Positions 18,811 to 26,658 of a stretch of 64,000 bases of DNA are shown here, one piece after another. The notes under the pieces are model-generated. The model saw nothing but the letters and a program-made list of their open reading frames with translations. It was not told where the DNA came from and made no database searches. Numbering within the stretch: position 1 is the first letter of the stretch; the number at the start of each line of letters is the position of its first letter. Position numbers and translations under genes: made by a program. Location: positions 457,192 through 521,191 of the forward strand of contig CBDCOR010000014.1 of NCBI GenBank assembly GCA_965219855.1, written 5' to 3'. This DNA is from CAUZIZ01 sp965219855 (GTDB lineage: Bacteria; Acidobacteriota; UBA6911; RPQK01; JAJDTT01).

Positions 18811-19776
18811 GTGGAACTGAATCAACGATCCTCACTGAGTCGCCCCTCCAGTGGATGCCCGCTTCGCCTCGCCCGGTGGATTGGCCCCGGCTGTCTAGGA
18901 TTGTTTCTATTCTCAGCAACACTGGGCCAGGAAGCAGCCTCACCAGACTCTCCTTTTCCCACAATCGAAGACCTGCTGGAGAAGGTCCGGGAAAACCTCC
19001 ACAGCGACCGCTTTCTGCTACGGCGATACACATACAACGATAGCCAGAAAGTCATTGAGCTGAACAAGAAGGGAGAACCCCAGAAGACGAAAGTCAGGAG
19101 CTACGAGGTCTTCCCTTCCACCGTCGAAGAATTGATCTATCGTCGTCTGGTCTCCAAGGATGGAAAACCGGTGAAGGAAAAGGAGCTCAGAAAGCAGGAC
19201 AAGAAGTACAACAAGAGAGTGCAGAAGTTCGTCAAGAAGGCCAGAAAGAGGGGCCTTCAGGCGGACTCCGAGTACGAGGCTGGAGAGGCAGAGGCGCTGA
19301 GAGAGGAGCAGGCGGTAATAGACGAGGTGCTTCGCCTCTACCAATTTGAAATCCAGGGGCGGAAGCTGCTAGAGGAGCACCCTACGCTGGTTGTCAGTTT
19401 TACTCCGCGCCCAGGGTTCAAGAGCAAGATCAAGGACACCAAGATACTCCAGAAAATTCAGGGTCGAGTCTGGGTCAGCGAGCAGGACTATCATCCCGTC
19501 AAAGTGGAGGCCGAGACTCTCAAGAGCCTCAAGTTCGGATGGGGTATCGTCGCCAAGCTCAACACGGGAGCACACATGGTCTTCCAGCGGCGTAAGGTCA
19601 ACGACGAAGTCTGGCTACCCGCCAGGGCCTCTTTTCAAGGATCGGGCCGCTTGCTACTCTTCAAAGGGTTTCGGTTCCAGGCCACCAGCCTATATTCGGA
19701 CTACAAGAAGTTCACGGTTGCCAGCAAGATCTCCTTTACACCGGCCGGTCAACCGGCACCAGCTGCTGTCCAATAG
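18811..19776 (+). CDS. Exported LolA-like protein of acidobacterial type
   Basis: 321 residues from GTG 18811. Leader-like hydrophobic segment WIGPGCLGLFLFSATLGQ (about residues 23-40). Then a helical Lys/Arg-rich region (LEKVRENLHSDRFLLRRYTY, KDGKPVKEKELRKQDKKYNK, KFVKKARKRGLQADSEYEAG), then beta-strands that read like a LolA/outer-membrane-lipoprotein-sorting fold (ILQKIQGRVWVSEQDYHPVK, WGIVAKLNTGAHMVFQRRKV, NDEVWLPARASFQGSGRLLL, YSDYKKFTVASKISF). Proteins of this layout are frequent in Acidobacteriota and have no assigned role. The GTG start has no convincing ribosome binding site, so the exact start is uncertain. IS1380 copy 2 inserted five bases after the stop codon. Confidence 0.7.
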   Translation: MELNQRSSLSRPSSGCPLRLARWIGPGCLGLFLFSATLGQEAASPDSPFPTIEDLLEKVRENLHSDRFLLRRYTYNDSQKVIELNKKGEPQKTKVRSYEVFPSTVEELIYRRLVSKDGKPVKEKELRKQDKKYNKRVQKFVKKARKRGLQADSEYEAGEAEALREEQAVIDEVLRLYQFEIQGRKLLEEHPTLVVSFTPRPGFKSKIKDTKILQKIQGRVWVSEQDYHPVKVEAETLKSLKFGWGIVAKLNTGAHMVFQRRKVNDEVWLPARASFQGSGRLLLFKGFRFQATSLYSDYKKFTVASKISFTPAGQPAPAAVQ

Positions 19777-19784
19777 CCATCTAG

Positions 19785-21655
19785 ACCCAAAATAAGCGCA
19801 AGTTCGAAAATAGACCCCTTTGTCGGCTCCGAGGAGCCATTTTGGAGACCTAAATTCTAAATTTCGGCGCGAAGTCACTCAGAACAGGCACGTCTTCAGC
19901 TGTCCTCCACGCCGATCGCTCAGGGAAAACGATTCTGCCCTCTTGGGGGGCGTTTGTAGAGACACCTCGCCCCAGCTCTGGCGACCCTCGGAGCTACTTT
20001 ATCTCCTTTCAGTTTCAGGTAGCTGGCCGGTGTTTCAACCACTTACTGCCTTCCAAGAGAAGACGGCTCCAACCATTGACATCCAGCAGCCGATAGACCA
20101 ACTGTCGGCCCCTGCGCAAAATCTGGCAGGGCATTTCAATGACCTCTCGCAGGAAACGGCGATACTCCATCTTCACCAGCTCTCGGGCTTGCAGTCGCGC
20201 CGGCAGCACCAACCCCATCCAGGCCTTCAGATTCCAGGCTTGAGCCGCAATCACCAGATAGGCCCAGTTGGCTACCAGCGTATCCGAGGGCATCCGCAGG
20301 GCCTCGACTCCGTTCTTGAGTTGTTCAATGACGTTCTCCTGGTTGCAGCGCCGGTTGTTTTCCCGTACGACTCCCGCCGTTCCCAACGTTCTGGCCGAGA
20401 TATTGGTGACATAAAAGTGGTAGCGCGTCTGCGGCAGCAGCCGCTTCTGGCCTTTCTCGACCAGGATCGTCTTGCGCAAGATCACCATCCGATAGGTTCG
20501 CTTCGCTTTGCTCGGACGGTAGTCGATCTCCGCGATCTCTTCCCGTTCCAGCGTCAGCGTCTTGAACCCGCGTCTCTTGACAATCTCCGGCTTCACTTTG
20601 TCCCGCCGCTGGCGCCGCTTCTTCCCTTTTCCTTTCCCCTGGCTGGGGCGCCCCAGCTCTTTCCATCTCGCTTCTGGCAACGCCTCCGCCCACTTGACGA
20701 AGCTCGGATGGGCGTCGATCCCGAAGTCAAACTCCACGCCCGCCTCCGTCCAACGGTCAAAATGAGCCGTCAGCGAAAAATCCGTGTCCCCGCGCAGGCG
20801 CACCTTCCGAAAACCCGCCTCTCGAACCAGCTCGATACTCCGATCCAGCCATTCGGCCGCTCCCTCATGAGAGGGACGGTTGCCCGAGCGGTTGACCGCA
20901 TAGAGCACCTCTCCCGTATTGGCCAGCGTCACGATCAGCGGCGCATAGCCCCACTGCCCGTCGTAGCTGATCTCCATCCCTTCCTTGCATTCGCCGCTCG
21001 TGGGGGCCATCGTCCCATCCACGTCGATCTCCGCCCGTTGGAAGAAACGGGCCGGTTGTTGGGCCCAGACCTTGAGGCGGCTGGCATTGACGGCTTCCAT
21101 CAGATCCACCACGTCGGGCGCGTCAAAGCGGCGCACAAAGTCTCCGGCCGTGCTGGGGGCGGGGATCTTCTCGGCTCCCACCGCCTCCAGGAAACTCACA
21201 CTCTGACGTCGCAGTTCAATATCCTGATAGCGGGTCCCGCCCGTGGCCACGTTGTAGATCAGGCTCAGGACGTGGTCCGATTCGTGGTACGGTTGGTGGC
21301 GTTTGAGCAGCGTCACCGCCTGGTCAATGGCTTTCCCCAGCCCACTCCACTTCACCACCTGCTGCAGCAGCCCCAGACCACCGTAACTGACCGCACCCGT
21401 TTTCTCCGAGACCTCGTAGCTGATGACCTCGGGCGAGAGCACCGGTTTCGGGTCTTGACCGTTCCAGCTGGGGCTCAATCGCTGAGCAACCTCTGCTTCC
21501 CGTTTGCGGATGATTGCGCTATCCTTTTTCTTCACCTGAAATGCCTCCTTTCGGCTTGTTCTGAAGTTTCTTTGACAACCCCAGAATACCCGTCAGGTCT
21601 GGCATTTCAGGTGTTTACATGTGGTTTAGTCCACTTTCATCTACTTCTTTTGGGT
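19785..21655 (-). mobile_element. IS1380-family element, copy 2 (1871 bp)
   Basis: Ends ACCCAAAA and TTTTGGGT, perfect inverted ends, with CTAG at 19781-19784 and 21656-21659. Inserted in an intergenic site just after the LolA-like gene stop. Its termini are the most regular of the three copies. Confidence 0.93.
20015..21535 (-). CDS. IS1380-family DDE transposase, copy 2
   Basis: 506 residues, identical to the other copies except that residue 2 is Lys (MKKKDSA) and the catalytic block reads RKVRLRGDTDF as in copy 3. All catalytic motifs (EIDVDGT, RGDTDF, QENVIEQLK) are present, so this copy looks competent. Good Shine-Dalgarno sequence (AGGAGGCATTTCAGGTGA) before the start. Confidence 0.95.
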   Translation of the reverse strand: MKKKDSAIIRKREAEVAQRLSPSWNGQDPKPVLSPEVISYEVSEKTGAVSYGGLGLLQQVVKWSGLGKAIDQAVTLLKRHQPYHESDHVLSLIYNVATGGTRYQDIELRRQSVSFLEAVGAEKIPAPSTAGDFVRRFDAPDVVDLMEAVNASRLKVWAQQPARFFQRAEIDVDGTMAPTSGECKEGMEISYDGQWGYAPLIVTLANTGEVLYAVNRSGNRPSHEGAAEWLDRSIELVREAGFRKVRLRGDTDFSLTAHFDRWTEAGVEFDFGIDAHPSFVKWAEALPEARWKELGRPSQGKGKGKKRRQRRDKVKPEIVKRRGFKTLTLEREEIAEIDYRPSKAKRTYRMVILRKTILVEKGQKRLLPQTRYHFYVTNISARTLGTAGVVRENNRRCNQENVIEQLKNGVEALRMPSDTLVANWAYLVIAAQAWNLKAWMGLVLPARLQARELVKMEYRRFLREVIEMPCQILRRGRQLVYRLLDVNGWSRLLLEGSKWLKHRPAT

Positions 21656-21839
21656 CTAGAAGGGCACTTCGGCGTTCGCTTGTTCGGTGTTTTGCGGTTC
21701 TTCATTGACGCCTTGACCTTACTGTTGAAGAAGTTCTAAGCTGAAACTTCACCGCGAACGGCCACTGTGGCATAGCCTTCTAGGCCGTGATTGTCGAGCC
21801 CCTGGCTCGACGGACAGAGAATGACGGGCAGCGATGCCC

Positions 21840-22060
21840 GTGCCACCGCAGGATCCCAAAGTTTCGTTCTCGAATGGGGCCAGCACCGCTGGGGACCCCA
21901 CTAAGCTGAAACTTCAATTGGCGAATGTAGCTTTGGCCTCCAGGCCGAAGTCTTATTTTTCCGAGCCTTTGGCTCGGACGGCGGCCTGGAGCCCACCGCT
22001 ACGTCCCTCGACTGAAGTTTCTTTCAGGTACGATCCGGCGCAGCCGGTGGCGGGGCTAAG
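21840..22060 (+). repeat. R1 palindromic repeat, full copy
   Basis: Contains both outer modules (TTCTCGAATGGGG and AGCTGAAACTTC) and the inner GTAGCTTTGGCCTCCAGGCC, GAAGTCTTATTTTTCCGAG, GGCGGCCTGGAGCCCACCGC, GCTACGTCC. No intron is present at the GCTA/CG position, which makes it a useful unoccupied reference for the intron insertion site at 29082. Confidence 0.75.
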
Positions 22061-22160
22061 CTGAAACTTCATTTGGCTGTTTCTGAGGGACAAGTTTGTA
22101 GCTCATTGATATAGCAATCCTTGCGGCGTATTCAAGACACGTCCCTACGCCGAAGGCGTG
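22053..22160 (+). repeat. 108-bp direct repeat R2, copy 1
   Basis: From the TAAGCTGAAACTT arm through TTTCTGAGGGACAAGTTTGT, CATTGATATAGCAATCC and GGCGTATTCAAGACACG to CCCTACGCCGAAGGCG. Nearly identical to 31161-31268. Not coding. It is followed at 22166-22205 by an inverted pair CCCAGGGT/ACCCTGGG of the REP type. The rest of 21660-22308 shows no gene. Confidence 0.8.
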
Positions 22161-22377
22161 ACTGCGGGTAGCCCAGGGTTGCAATGCGAAGCGAGCTACC
22201 CTGGGTTCAAGTCGTCTTGTTCTTCTACGCTGAAAGCGTTGTTGCCAAAACCTTCCCGGTCGGCAATAACCCCTTCAGGGTATCGTGTTGTTGGGTATGT
22301 TCCGGGCACATAGGTAACAGTTTCTCCCAGGCACATAGGTTACAAGAGGAGTCATGCCATGGAAAGAGACGTGTGTA

Positions 22378-23568
22378 ATGAACGAACGAGTGAAACTGCT
22401 GACCGAGTATCTGGAGGGGGAGTATGGGATTACAGAGTTATCGCAGGCCTATGAGGTGAGTCGGAAGACGATGTACAAGTGGATTGCTCGATACGAAAAA
22501 GAAGGCTGGGCGGGGCTGGAGGATCGGTCCCGTGCGCCCCACAGCCACCCCAACGCGGTAGAAGAGAAGATCGAGAGGAAGCTTTTAGAGTTGAAGGCCC
22601 GTTGGCCGTTGTGGGGAGCGCCGAAGTTGTGGGTCAAACTGAGAGAGGCGGTGGGAGCGGATCGGTGTCCGGCGGAGAGCACGGTGAGCGAGATCCTCAG
22701 ACGGCACGGTTTGAGTGGGCTGGTCAAACGACGACGGCGAGCGGTGCCGACGGAGCAGCCCTTTGAGGAGTGCCGGGAGGCCAATGCCGTGTGGTGTACG
22801 GATTTCAAGGGCTGGTTTCGGACCACCAACGGCCGCAAATGCACGCCCTTGACGATCAGTGATGCGCACAGCCGCTGCTTGTTGTGCTGCCAGGGGCTGG
22901 GGGGAGCGACCGGATTTATCACGGTCAAGCCGCTGTTTATTAAGACGTTCCGGGAGTGTGGGCTGCCCGATGCGATGCGCACGGACAATGGACCGCCGTT
23001 AGCGTCGAGGGCCCTGGGAGGGCTCAGTGACCTGGCGGTGTGGTGGGTGCGTTTGGGGATTGAATTGCAACGCATCGAACCGGGTTGCCCGCAACAGAAT
23101 GGAAGACATGAGCGGATGCATCGGACGCTGAAGGAAGCGACGGCCCAGCCGCCGCGAGCGAATCTCGGAGCCCAGCAGAAGGCGTTTGAAGCCTTTCGCC
23201 GGGAATACAACGAGGAGCGTCCCCATGAATCCTTGGGCCAGAGGCCCCCGGCGCTCTTCTACCAGCCGGCGGCTCGGGAGTATCCTTGCCGGTTGCCCGA
23301 GCAAAGAGGTTATCCCGATGAGTGGGAGAAGCGGAGGGTGCGCAAAGCCGGTCAAATGAAGTGGAAGGGCGAAGACATCCTAGTGAGCTCGACCTTGCGG
23401 GGGCAGGAGATTGGATTAAAGCCCGTGGGAGAAGCCCAGTGGGCCGTCTACTTCGAGACCCTGGAACTCGGCCTCTTCGATGAACGGCTGGGAAGGGTGC
23501 TGCCGGCCAAACGATTGCGACGAAAACCGCCAACCCAAGATCAGGAGCCACCCCAGAGTGGCCAATGA
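22378..23568 (+). CDS. IS481-family transposase
   Basis: About 396 residues from ATG 22378 (MNERVKLLTEYLEGEYGITE); an ATG at 22354 is also in frame. An N-terminal helix-turn-helix (ELSQAYEVSRKTMYKWIARY) and an HTH_29/32-type second domain precede an integrase-core (rve) domain with the DDE set: Asp in VWCTDFKGWF, Asp in MRTDNGPPLA, Glu in NGRHERMHRTLKEA. No frameshift, and ends intact, so the element may be active. Confidence 0.93.
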   Translation: MNERVKLLTEYLEGEYGITELSQAYEVSRKTMYKWIARYEKEGWAGLEDRSRAPHSHPNAVEEKIERKLLELKARWPLWGAPKLWVKLREAVGADRCPAESTVSEILRRHGLSGLVKRRRRAVPTEQPFEECREANAVWCTDFKGWFRTTNGRKCTPLTISDAHSRCLLCCQGLGGATGFITVKPLFIKTFRECGLPDAMRTDNGPPLASRALGGLSDLAVWWVRLGIELQRIEPGCPQQNGRHERMHRTLKEATAQPPRANLGAQQKAFEAFRREYNEERPHESLGQRPPALFYQPAAREYPCRLPEQRGYPDEWEKRRVRKAGQMKWKGEDILVSSTLRGQEIGLKPVGEAQWAVYFETLELGLFDERLGRVLPAKRLRRKPPTQDQEPPQSGQ

Positions 23569-23570
23569 CC

Positions 23571-23725
23571 CGGAAAGCCGTGGAAACTGCCGCACTATGG
23601 AAACCGTGGAAAAACGGCGACATGGAGAAGACGACTCCAGGCGTGGAGTTTTTCCACCGTTCCCACAGCGCTTGGAAAACTCCTCCGGACGGAGTTTCCC
23701 ACAGTTCCCACTGCTTCTGCGGCTG
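23571..23725 (+). repeat. Long-hairpin module A at the 3' end of the IS481 transposase
   Basis: Starts two bases after the transposase stop codon and lies inside the IS. Order: CGGAAAGCCGTGGAAACTGC, CGCACTATGGAAACCGTGG, a variable middle of about 35 bp, then TTTTTCCACCGTTCCCACAG, CGCTTGGAAAACTCC, TCCGGACGGAGTTTCCCACA, GTTCCCACTGC and GCGGCTG. The 5' arm GCGC(A)TATGGAAACCGTGGAAAA pairs imperfectly with the 3' arm TTTTTCCACCGTTCCCACAG. The same module is at 40351-40509 and 58888-59043, each time 3' of a transposase gene in the same relative orientation. Confidence 0.8.
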
Positions 23726-23909
23726 GATCTATAAACGGACTGCCTCTGCCGCTTTGCGGCGAGGCTTCACGAGCGATTAAAATGAATCGAACCCAAGGAG
23801 ATCCTGGTTGAATCACTGGCTGGTTTCGAGCCGGCCCCCGGCACAACAAAATGAAGTCCCCAGACTCCAAAAGTGTAACCTATGTGCCCGGGAGAAATTG
23901 TTACCTATG

Positions 23910-24544
23910 AATCGGGAGCTACAGACCCCGGCCTTACCCTCGGGCTTCCGCCTCGTTTCACACTCGCTTCGGGACTAGACGCCTGGGTCCACCTGCTGGA
24001 GGCCTACCTGAGTCGACAAAGGGACTCGCGACTGGATTCCTTGATTGAAACCACCACCCGCATCGTCTACAAGAATCTCACTCAGGCGCTTGCGCAGCCT
24101 TAAAATCTGAAGGCTAGAAGTCATATGGCCGAGGCCGCGACGATCGCGGGAAGGGTGATCTCTCAAGTGAGGACCGGCCTGGTCCACACACTCTCCGTAG
24201 CTCTGGCTCCATTCTCCGACCTTCCCCATGGCCTTCTCAACGCGACAATTACCCCCCATGTCCTGGACTTCAACTCGGGAGCGAATGAGCGCAGGCTCTG
24301 CGACCTGGTCGAGGCAATGACCGATGCGCCCGTAACCAACGACCCAGAAGCAACTGAGATGCTCCGAAACTGGCTGGAGGGTTTGGGCGTTGCCACTCAC
24401 CTCTCCCTGAAAACCGCCGATCGGGACGTCTGCAAGATGATCCAAAGAGTCCGCCAGGACGCGGGCCTGCCGTCCGTCAACCCAAGACCCTTTTCGGATC
24501 ATGACCTTGAAACTCTACTGCAGGAAATTCTCGAGAAGGAATAG
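23910..24544 (+). pseudogene. Iron-containing alcohol dehydrogenase remnant (possible phosphonoacetaldehyde reductase)
   Basis: The C-terminal half of an Fe-ADH: TDPGLTLGLPPRFTLASGLD then AWVHLLEAYLS (the family block with the metal His), and after it HMAEAATIAGRVISQVRTGL, VHTLS and DLPHGLLNATITPHVLDFN (further metal-binding His region). The N-terminal half is replaced by the IS481 element. An in-frame TAA at 24101-24103 interrupts the remaining frame between ALAQP and NLKARSHMAEA, so it is doubly inactivated; ATG 24125 would give only 139 residues. Adjacent Ppd genes suggest the substrate was phosphonoacetaldehyde (PhpC-like, making 2-hydroxyethylphosphonate). That is inference from context. 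Confidence 0.8.
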
Positions 24545-24551
24545 CGATCTC

Positions 24552-25079
24552 ATGAACAGCGTTCCGTTGAGGCTGGACGACCGGGGCAGAAGCGTCAATC
24601 CCTTCATCTGCTCCAGCTCCGAGCTGGCATCGGCTCTGCAAGAAACGTGCGACTGGTTCACGGGTGTTCCTGACAGCATGTTCCGAAAGGTCCAGCCACT
24701 TCTGGCCCCCTACTTGACCGCCCCTCGCGAGAACCACGCAATCGCTTCGGCCTTCGGGGCTCGCCTGGGGGGAAAGAGACCCTGTGTGATGATGCAGAAC
24801 AGCGGCCTAGGCCTGTGTGGAGATGCCTTCTATGGCCTCTTCCATCTCTACAAGCTGGGCGTCCTATTGCTCATCACCTGGAGAGGAGAGCTCGAGTGGG
24901 AGGAGCCACAGCACCAGCACTGGGGACAGCGAACCCTCGAATACCTTGCGGTACTCGACGTTCCAGTATTCGATGTCCAGACGCATGGCCTGGGGGCGAT
25001 CGCCGAGGCATCCAGGCAAGCCTTCGTGGAAAACCGTGCCGCGGCCGTGCTCCTGCATCGGGGAAATATCGATGAATAG
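24552..25079 (+). CDS. Phosphonopyruvate decarboxylase, N-terminal (alpha) subunit
   Basis: 175 residues from ATG 24552 (MNSVPLRLDDRGRSVNPFIC), preferred because AAGGAATAGCG precedes it at proper spacing; an upstream start at 24501 would overlap the dehydrogenase. Carries the TPP-enzyme pyrimidine-binding half: FTGVPDSMFRKV, APRENHAIASAFGARLGGKR (the conserved ENHA Glu), MQNSGLGLCGDAFYGL and the Ppd/ComD signature ITWRGELEWEEPQHQHWGQR. It belongs to the phosphonopyruvate/sulfopyruvate decarboxylase family, which turns 3-phosphonopyruvate into phosphonoacetaldehyde. The split into two subunits recalls sulfopyruvate decarboxylase ComDE, so sulfopyruvate is the alternative substrate. The DEPQH-like motif and neighbouring Fe-ADH favour phosphonopyruvate. 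Confidence 0.82.
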   Translation: MNSVPLRLDDRGRSVNPFICSSSELASALQETCDWFTGVPDSMFRKVQPLLAPYLTAPRENHAIASAFGARLGGKRPCVMMQNSGLGLCGDAFYGLFHLYKLGVLLLITWRGELEWEEPQHQHWGQRTLEYLAVLDVPVFDVQTHGLGAIAEASRQAFVENRAAAVLLHRGNIDE

Positions 25080-25566
25080 AGCAGATGCCATCCGTCAAAT
25101 TGTCAACCGGCACCCCGCCGCCGCCATCATCTTCTGCAACGGACTGACATCTCGAGAGGCCAGCTTCGTAGCAGCTCGCCCCGGGAATTTCTACCTTCTG
25201 CACGGTATGGGAGAGGCGCTGTCCGTGGGGATCGGACTGCTCTCGGCCCGTCCCGACCTGTCCGTGGTGGTCGTCGACGGTGACGGCAATGCGGCGATGG
25301 GTCTCTCAGCCTGGAACCTCCTGCCCGTTGACGGTCTCCACTACTACGTCCTGGACAACGGAAGCTACGAGACCACAGGTTCCCAACTCGCACCTCCTCT
25401 CAGCGTGCAACATCCTGCAGTCCAGAGGGTGAAGATCGATCCTGGAGCCCTGGGTGCTCCCCTACCTCCTCCACCGGAGCAGACCTGCGCAGCTTTCCAG
25501 GGATGGTTGAGTACCCAGAGCAGTCTCCAGAAAGGAAATGTGACCCATGCCGAAGCAACAGATTAG
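25072..25566 (+). CDS. Phosphonopyruvate decarboxylase, C-terminal (beta) subunit
   Basis: 164 residues. The ATG at 25072 overlaps the alpha stop (ATGAATAG), indicating translational coupling and a two-subunit enzyme. The TPP pyrophosphate-binding half is clear: FCNGLTSREASFVAARPGNF, LLHGMGEALSVGIGLLSARP, VVVVDGDGNAAMGLSAWNLL (GDG...N motif, with N-terminal GDGN) and YVLDNGSYETTGSQ (equivalent of LNNGAHESVGGQ). Length is short but normal for a beta half. The gene also overlaps the start of neuB by 20 bases, so the three genes form one transcript. Confidence 0.82.
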   Translation: MNRADAIRQIVNRHPAAAIIFCNGLTSREASFVAARPGNFYLLHGMGEALSVGIGLLSARPDLSVVVVDGDGNAAMGLSAWNLLPVDGLHYYVLDNGSYETTGSQLAPPLSVQHPAVQRVKIDPGALGAPLPPPPEQTCAAFQGWLSTQSSLQKGNVTHAEATD

Positions 25567-26599
25567 ATTGAAGAACACCGAAGTGGGTGACGGCCATCCT
25601 TGCAGCCTGGTAGCCGAGATTGGACTTAATCACAACGGGGACGCCAGCACGGCACACGAGCTCGTCGAGGCCGCTGCCAAGGCGGGAGCCAACCTGGTCA
25701 AATTCCAGAAGCGCTCGCCGGCCGATCTGGCGACCGAAGCTTTTCTGGATGCCCCCTTTCCAAAGTGTCCGCAACTGGGACAAACTCAGCGCGAGGTTCG
25801 GACTCGACTGGAACTCTCATTGGAAGAGTTCAAGGAGCTTCGAAGTCACTCCGAGGAGCTCGGTCTGACCTTCTCCATATCCGTATTTGATCTGCCGAGT
25901 CTGGAGACTGCGCTGAAGCTTGAGGTAGAGATACTCAAATTGGCCAGCCACAGCATCACCAACTCCAGGCTGCTCCGGGAAGCCGCCTCTACCGCCATCC
26001 CCTTGGTAGTCAGTATGGGAGCCGCAAGCTGGGAAGAGAGGGACAAGGCATTCGAGATCCTCGAGAAAAGCCCCCTGGTGCTTCTGCACTGTATCAGCTC
26101 CTACCCCTGCCCCGACGAGGCCATCAAACTAGATACCATGACCGAGCTACGCCGACGATACGGCCAATTGGTCGGATACAGTGGCCACGAGACGGGGACA
26201 GACGTTTCGCTGGGAGCCTCCGTGTTGGGTGCCTGCATGGTCGAGCGGCACTTCACTCTGGACCGATCCATGGTCGGCCTGGATCACGCGCTGAGCCTGG
26301 AACCGGATGAGTTCGCGGACCTGGAAGGGCGGATTCGCAGACTCGAGAAGTCGCACGGCATCACGGCCGGTATTGCCGAAGAAGAGATGGCGGCCCGCCA
26401 GAACTACCATGTGGCAGTCTGTGCCTCTCGCCTAATCCAACCGGGCGAGGTCATCCTGGCTTCAGACCTGGTGTGTAAGCAGCCACTGGGCCAGCCCGGT
26501 CTCTCCTTCTCCGGCCTGGAATTGGATCACGTCATCGGAAAGCGGCCCCTCGCGCCGCTCGGCCCTGATCAGCCCATACCCAGAAACGCAATCCACTGA
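25547..26599 (+). CDS. neuB: NeuB-type nonulosonic acid (sialic acid) synthase
   Basis: 350 residues, standard for the family. TIM-barrel motifs: LVAEIGLNHNGDASTAHELV, GANLVKFQKRSP, ILKLASHSITNSRLL, VVSMGAASWEE, LLHCISSYPCPDEA, VGYSGHETGTDVSLG and MVERHFTLDRSMVGLDHALS. A C-terminal SAF antifreeze-like domain follows (AVCASRLIQPGEVILASDLV, GKRPLAPLGPDQPIPRNAI). The enzyme condenses PEP with an N-acetyl-hexosamine-type sugar to make a nonulosonic acid. Encoded directly after a phosphonopyruvate decarboxylase, so the operon likely supplied building blocks for a surface glycan carrying phosphonate and a nonulosonate. Activating enzyme (NeuA-like) and epimerase genes are not in the window. Confidence 0.88.
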   Translation: MPKQQIRLKNTEVGDGHPCSLVAEIGLNHNGDASTAHELVEAAAKAGANLVKFQKRSPADLATEAFLDAPFPKCPQLGQTQREVRTRLELSLEEFKELRSHSEELGLTFSISVFDLPSLETALKLEVEILKLASHSITNSRLLREAASTAIPLVVSMGAASWEERDKAFEILEKSPLVLLHCISSYPCPDEAIKLDTMTELRRRYGQLVGYSGHETGTDVSLGASVLGACMVERHFTLDRSMVGLDHALSLEPDEFADLEGRIRRLEKSHGITAGIAEEEMAARQNYHVAVCASRLIQPGEVILASDLVCKQPLGQPGLSFSGLELDHVIGKRPLAPLGPDQPIPRNAIH

Positions 26600-26658
26600 T
26601 TACACCGTGGATTGTCGCCGAGTAGATCGTCGGCTATGATCGGCCGCGGGAGACTCGA

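Larger units (their letters stand above)
22309..23909 (+). mobile_element. IS481-family element (about 1.6 kb)
   Basis: The termini share CATAGGTAACA, TTTCTCCC and GGCACATAGGTTACA in inverted orientation (22309-22347 and 23871-23909). The element carries one transposase gene plus a 300-bp 3' non-coding segment containing the long-hairpin module. On the right it abuts the middle of an iron-alcohol-dehydrogenase gene. The left flank holds only repeats, so its insertion was accompanied by loss of the rest of that gene. Confidence 0.88.

Noticed and set aside
18604..18825. 73-codon minus-strand frame in the divergent spacer
   Set aside because: Lies largely within MITE-2 copy a, which is repeated at 44094 without an equivalent frame.
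23571..23725. Hairpin module as DnaA-box cluster or replication origin
   Set aside because: TTTCCCACA-type words differ from TTATCCACA and recur only in the IS-linked modules; no dnaA, AT-rich unwinding region or partition genes nearby.
24501..24551. Longer start for the phosphonopyruvate decarboxylase alpha gene
   Set aside because: Would overlap the dehydrogenase frame; ATG 24552 has a proper ribosome binding site and family-like N-terminus.
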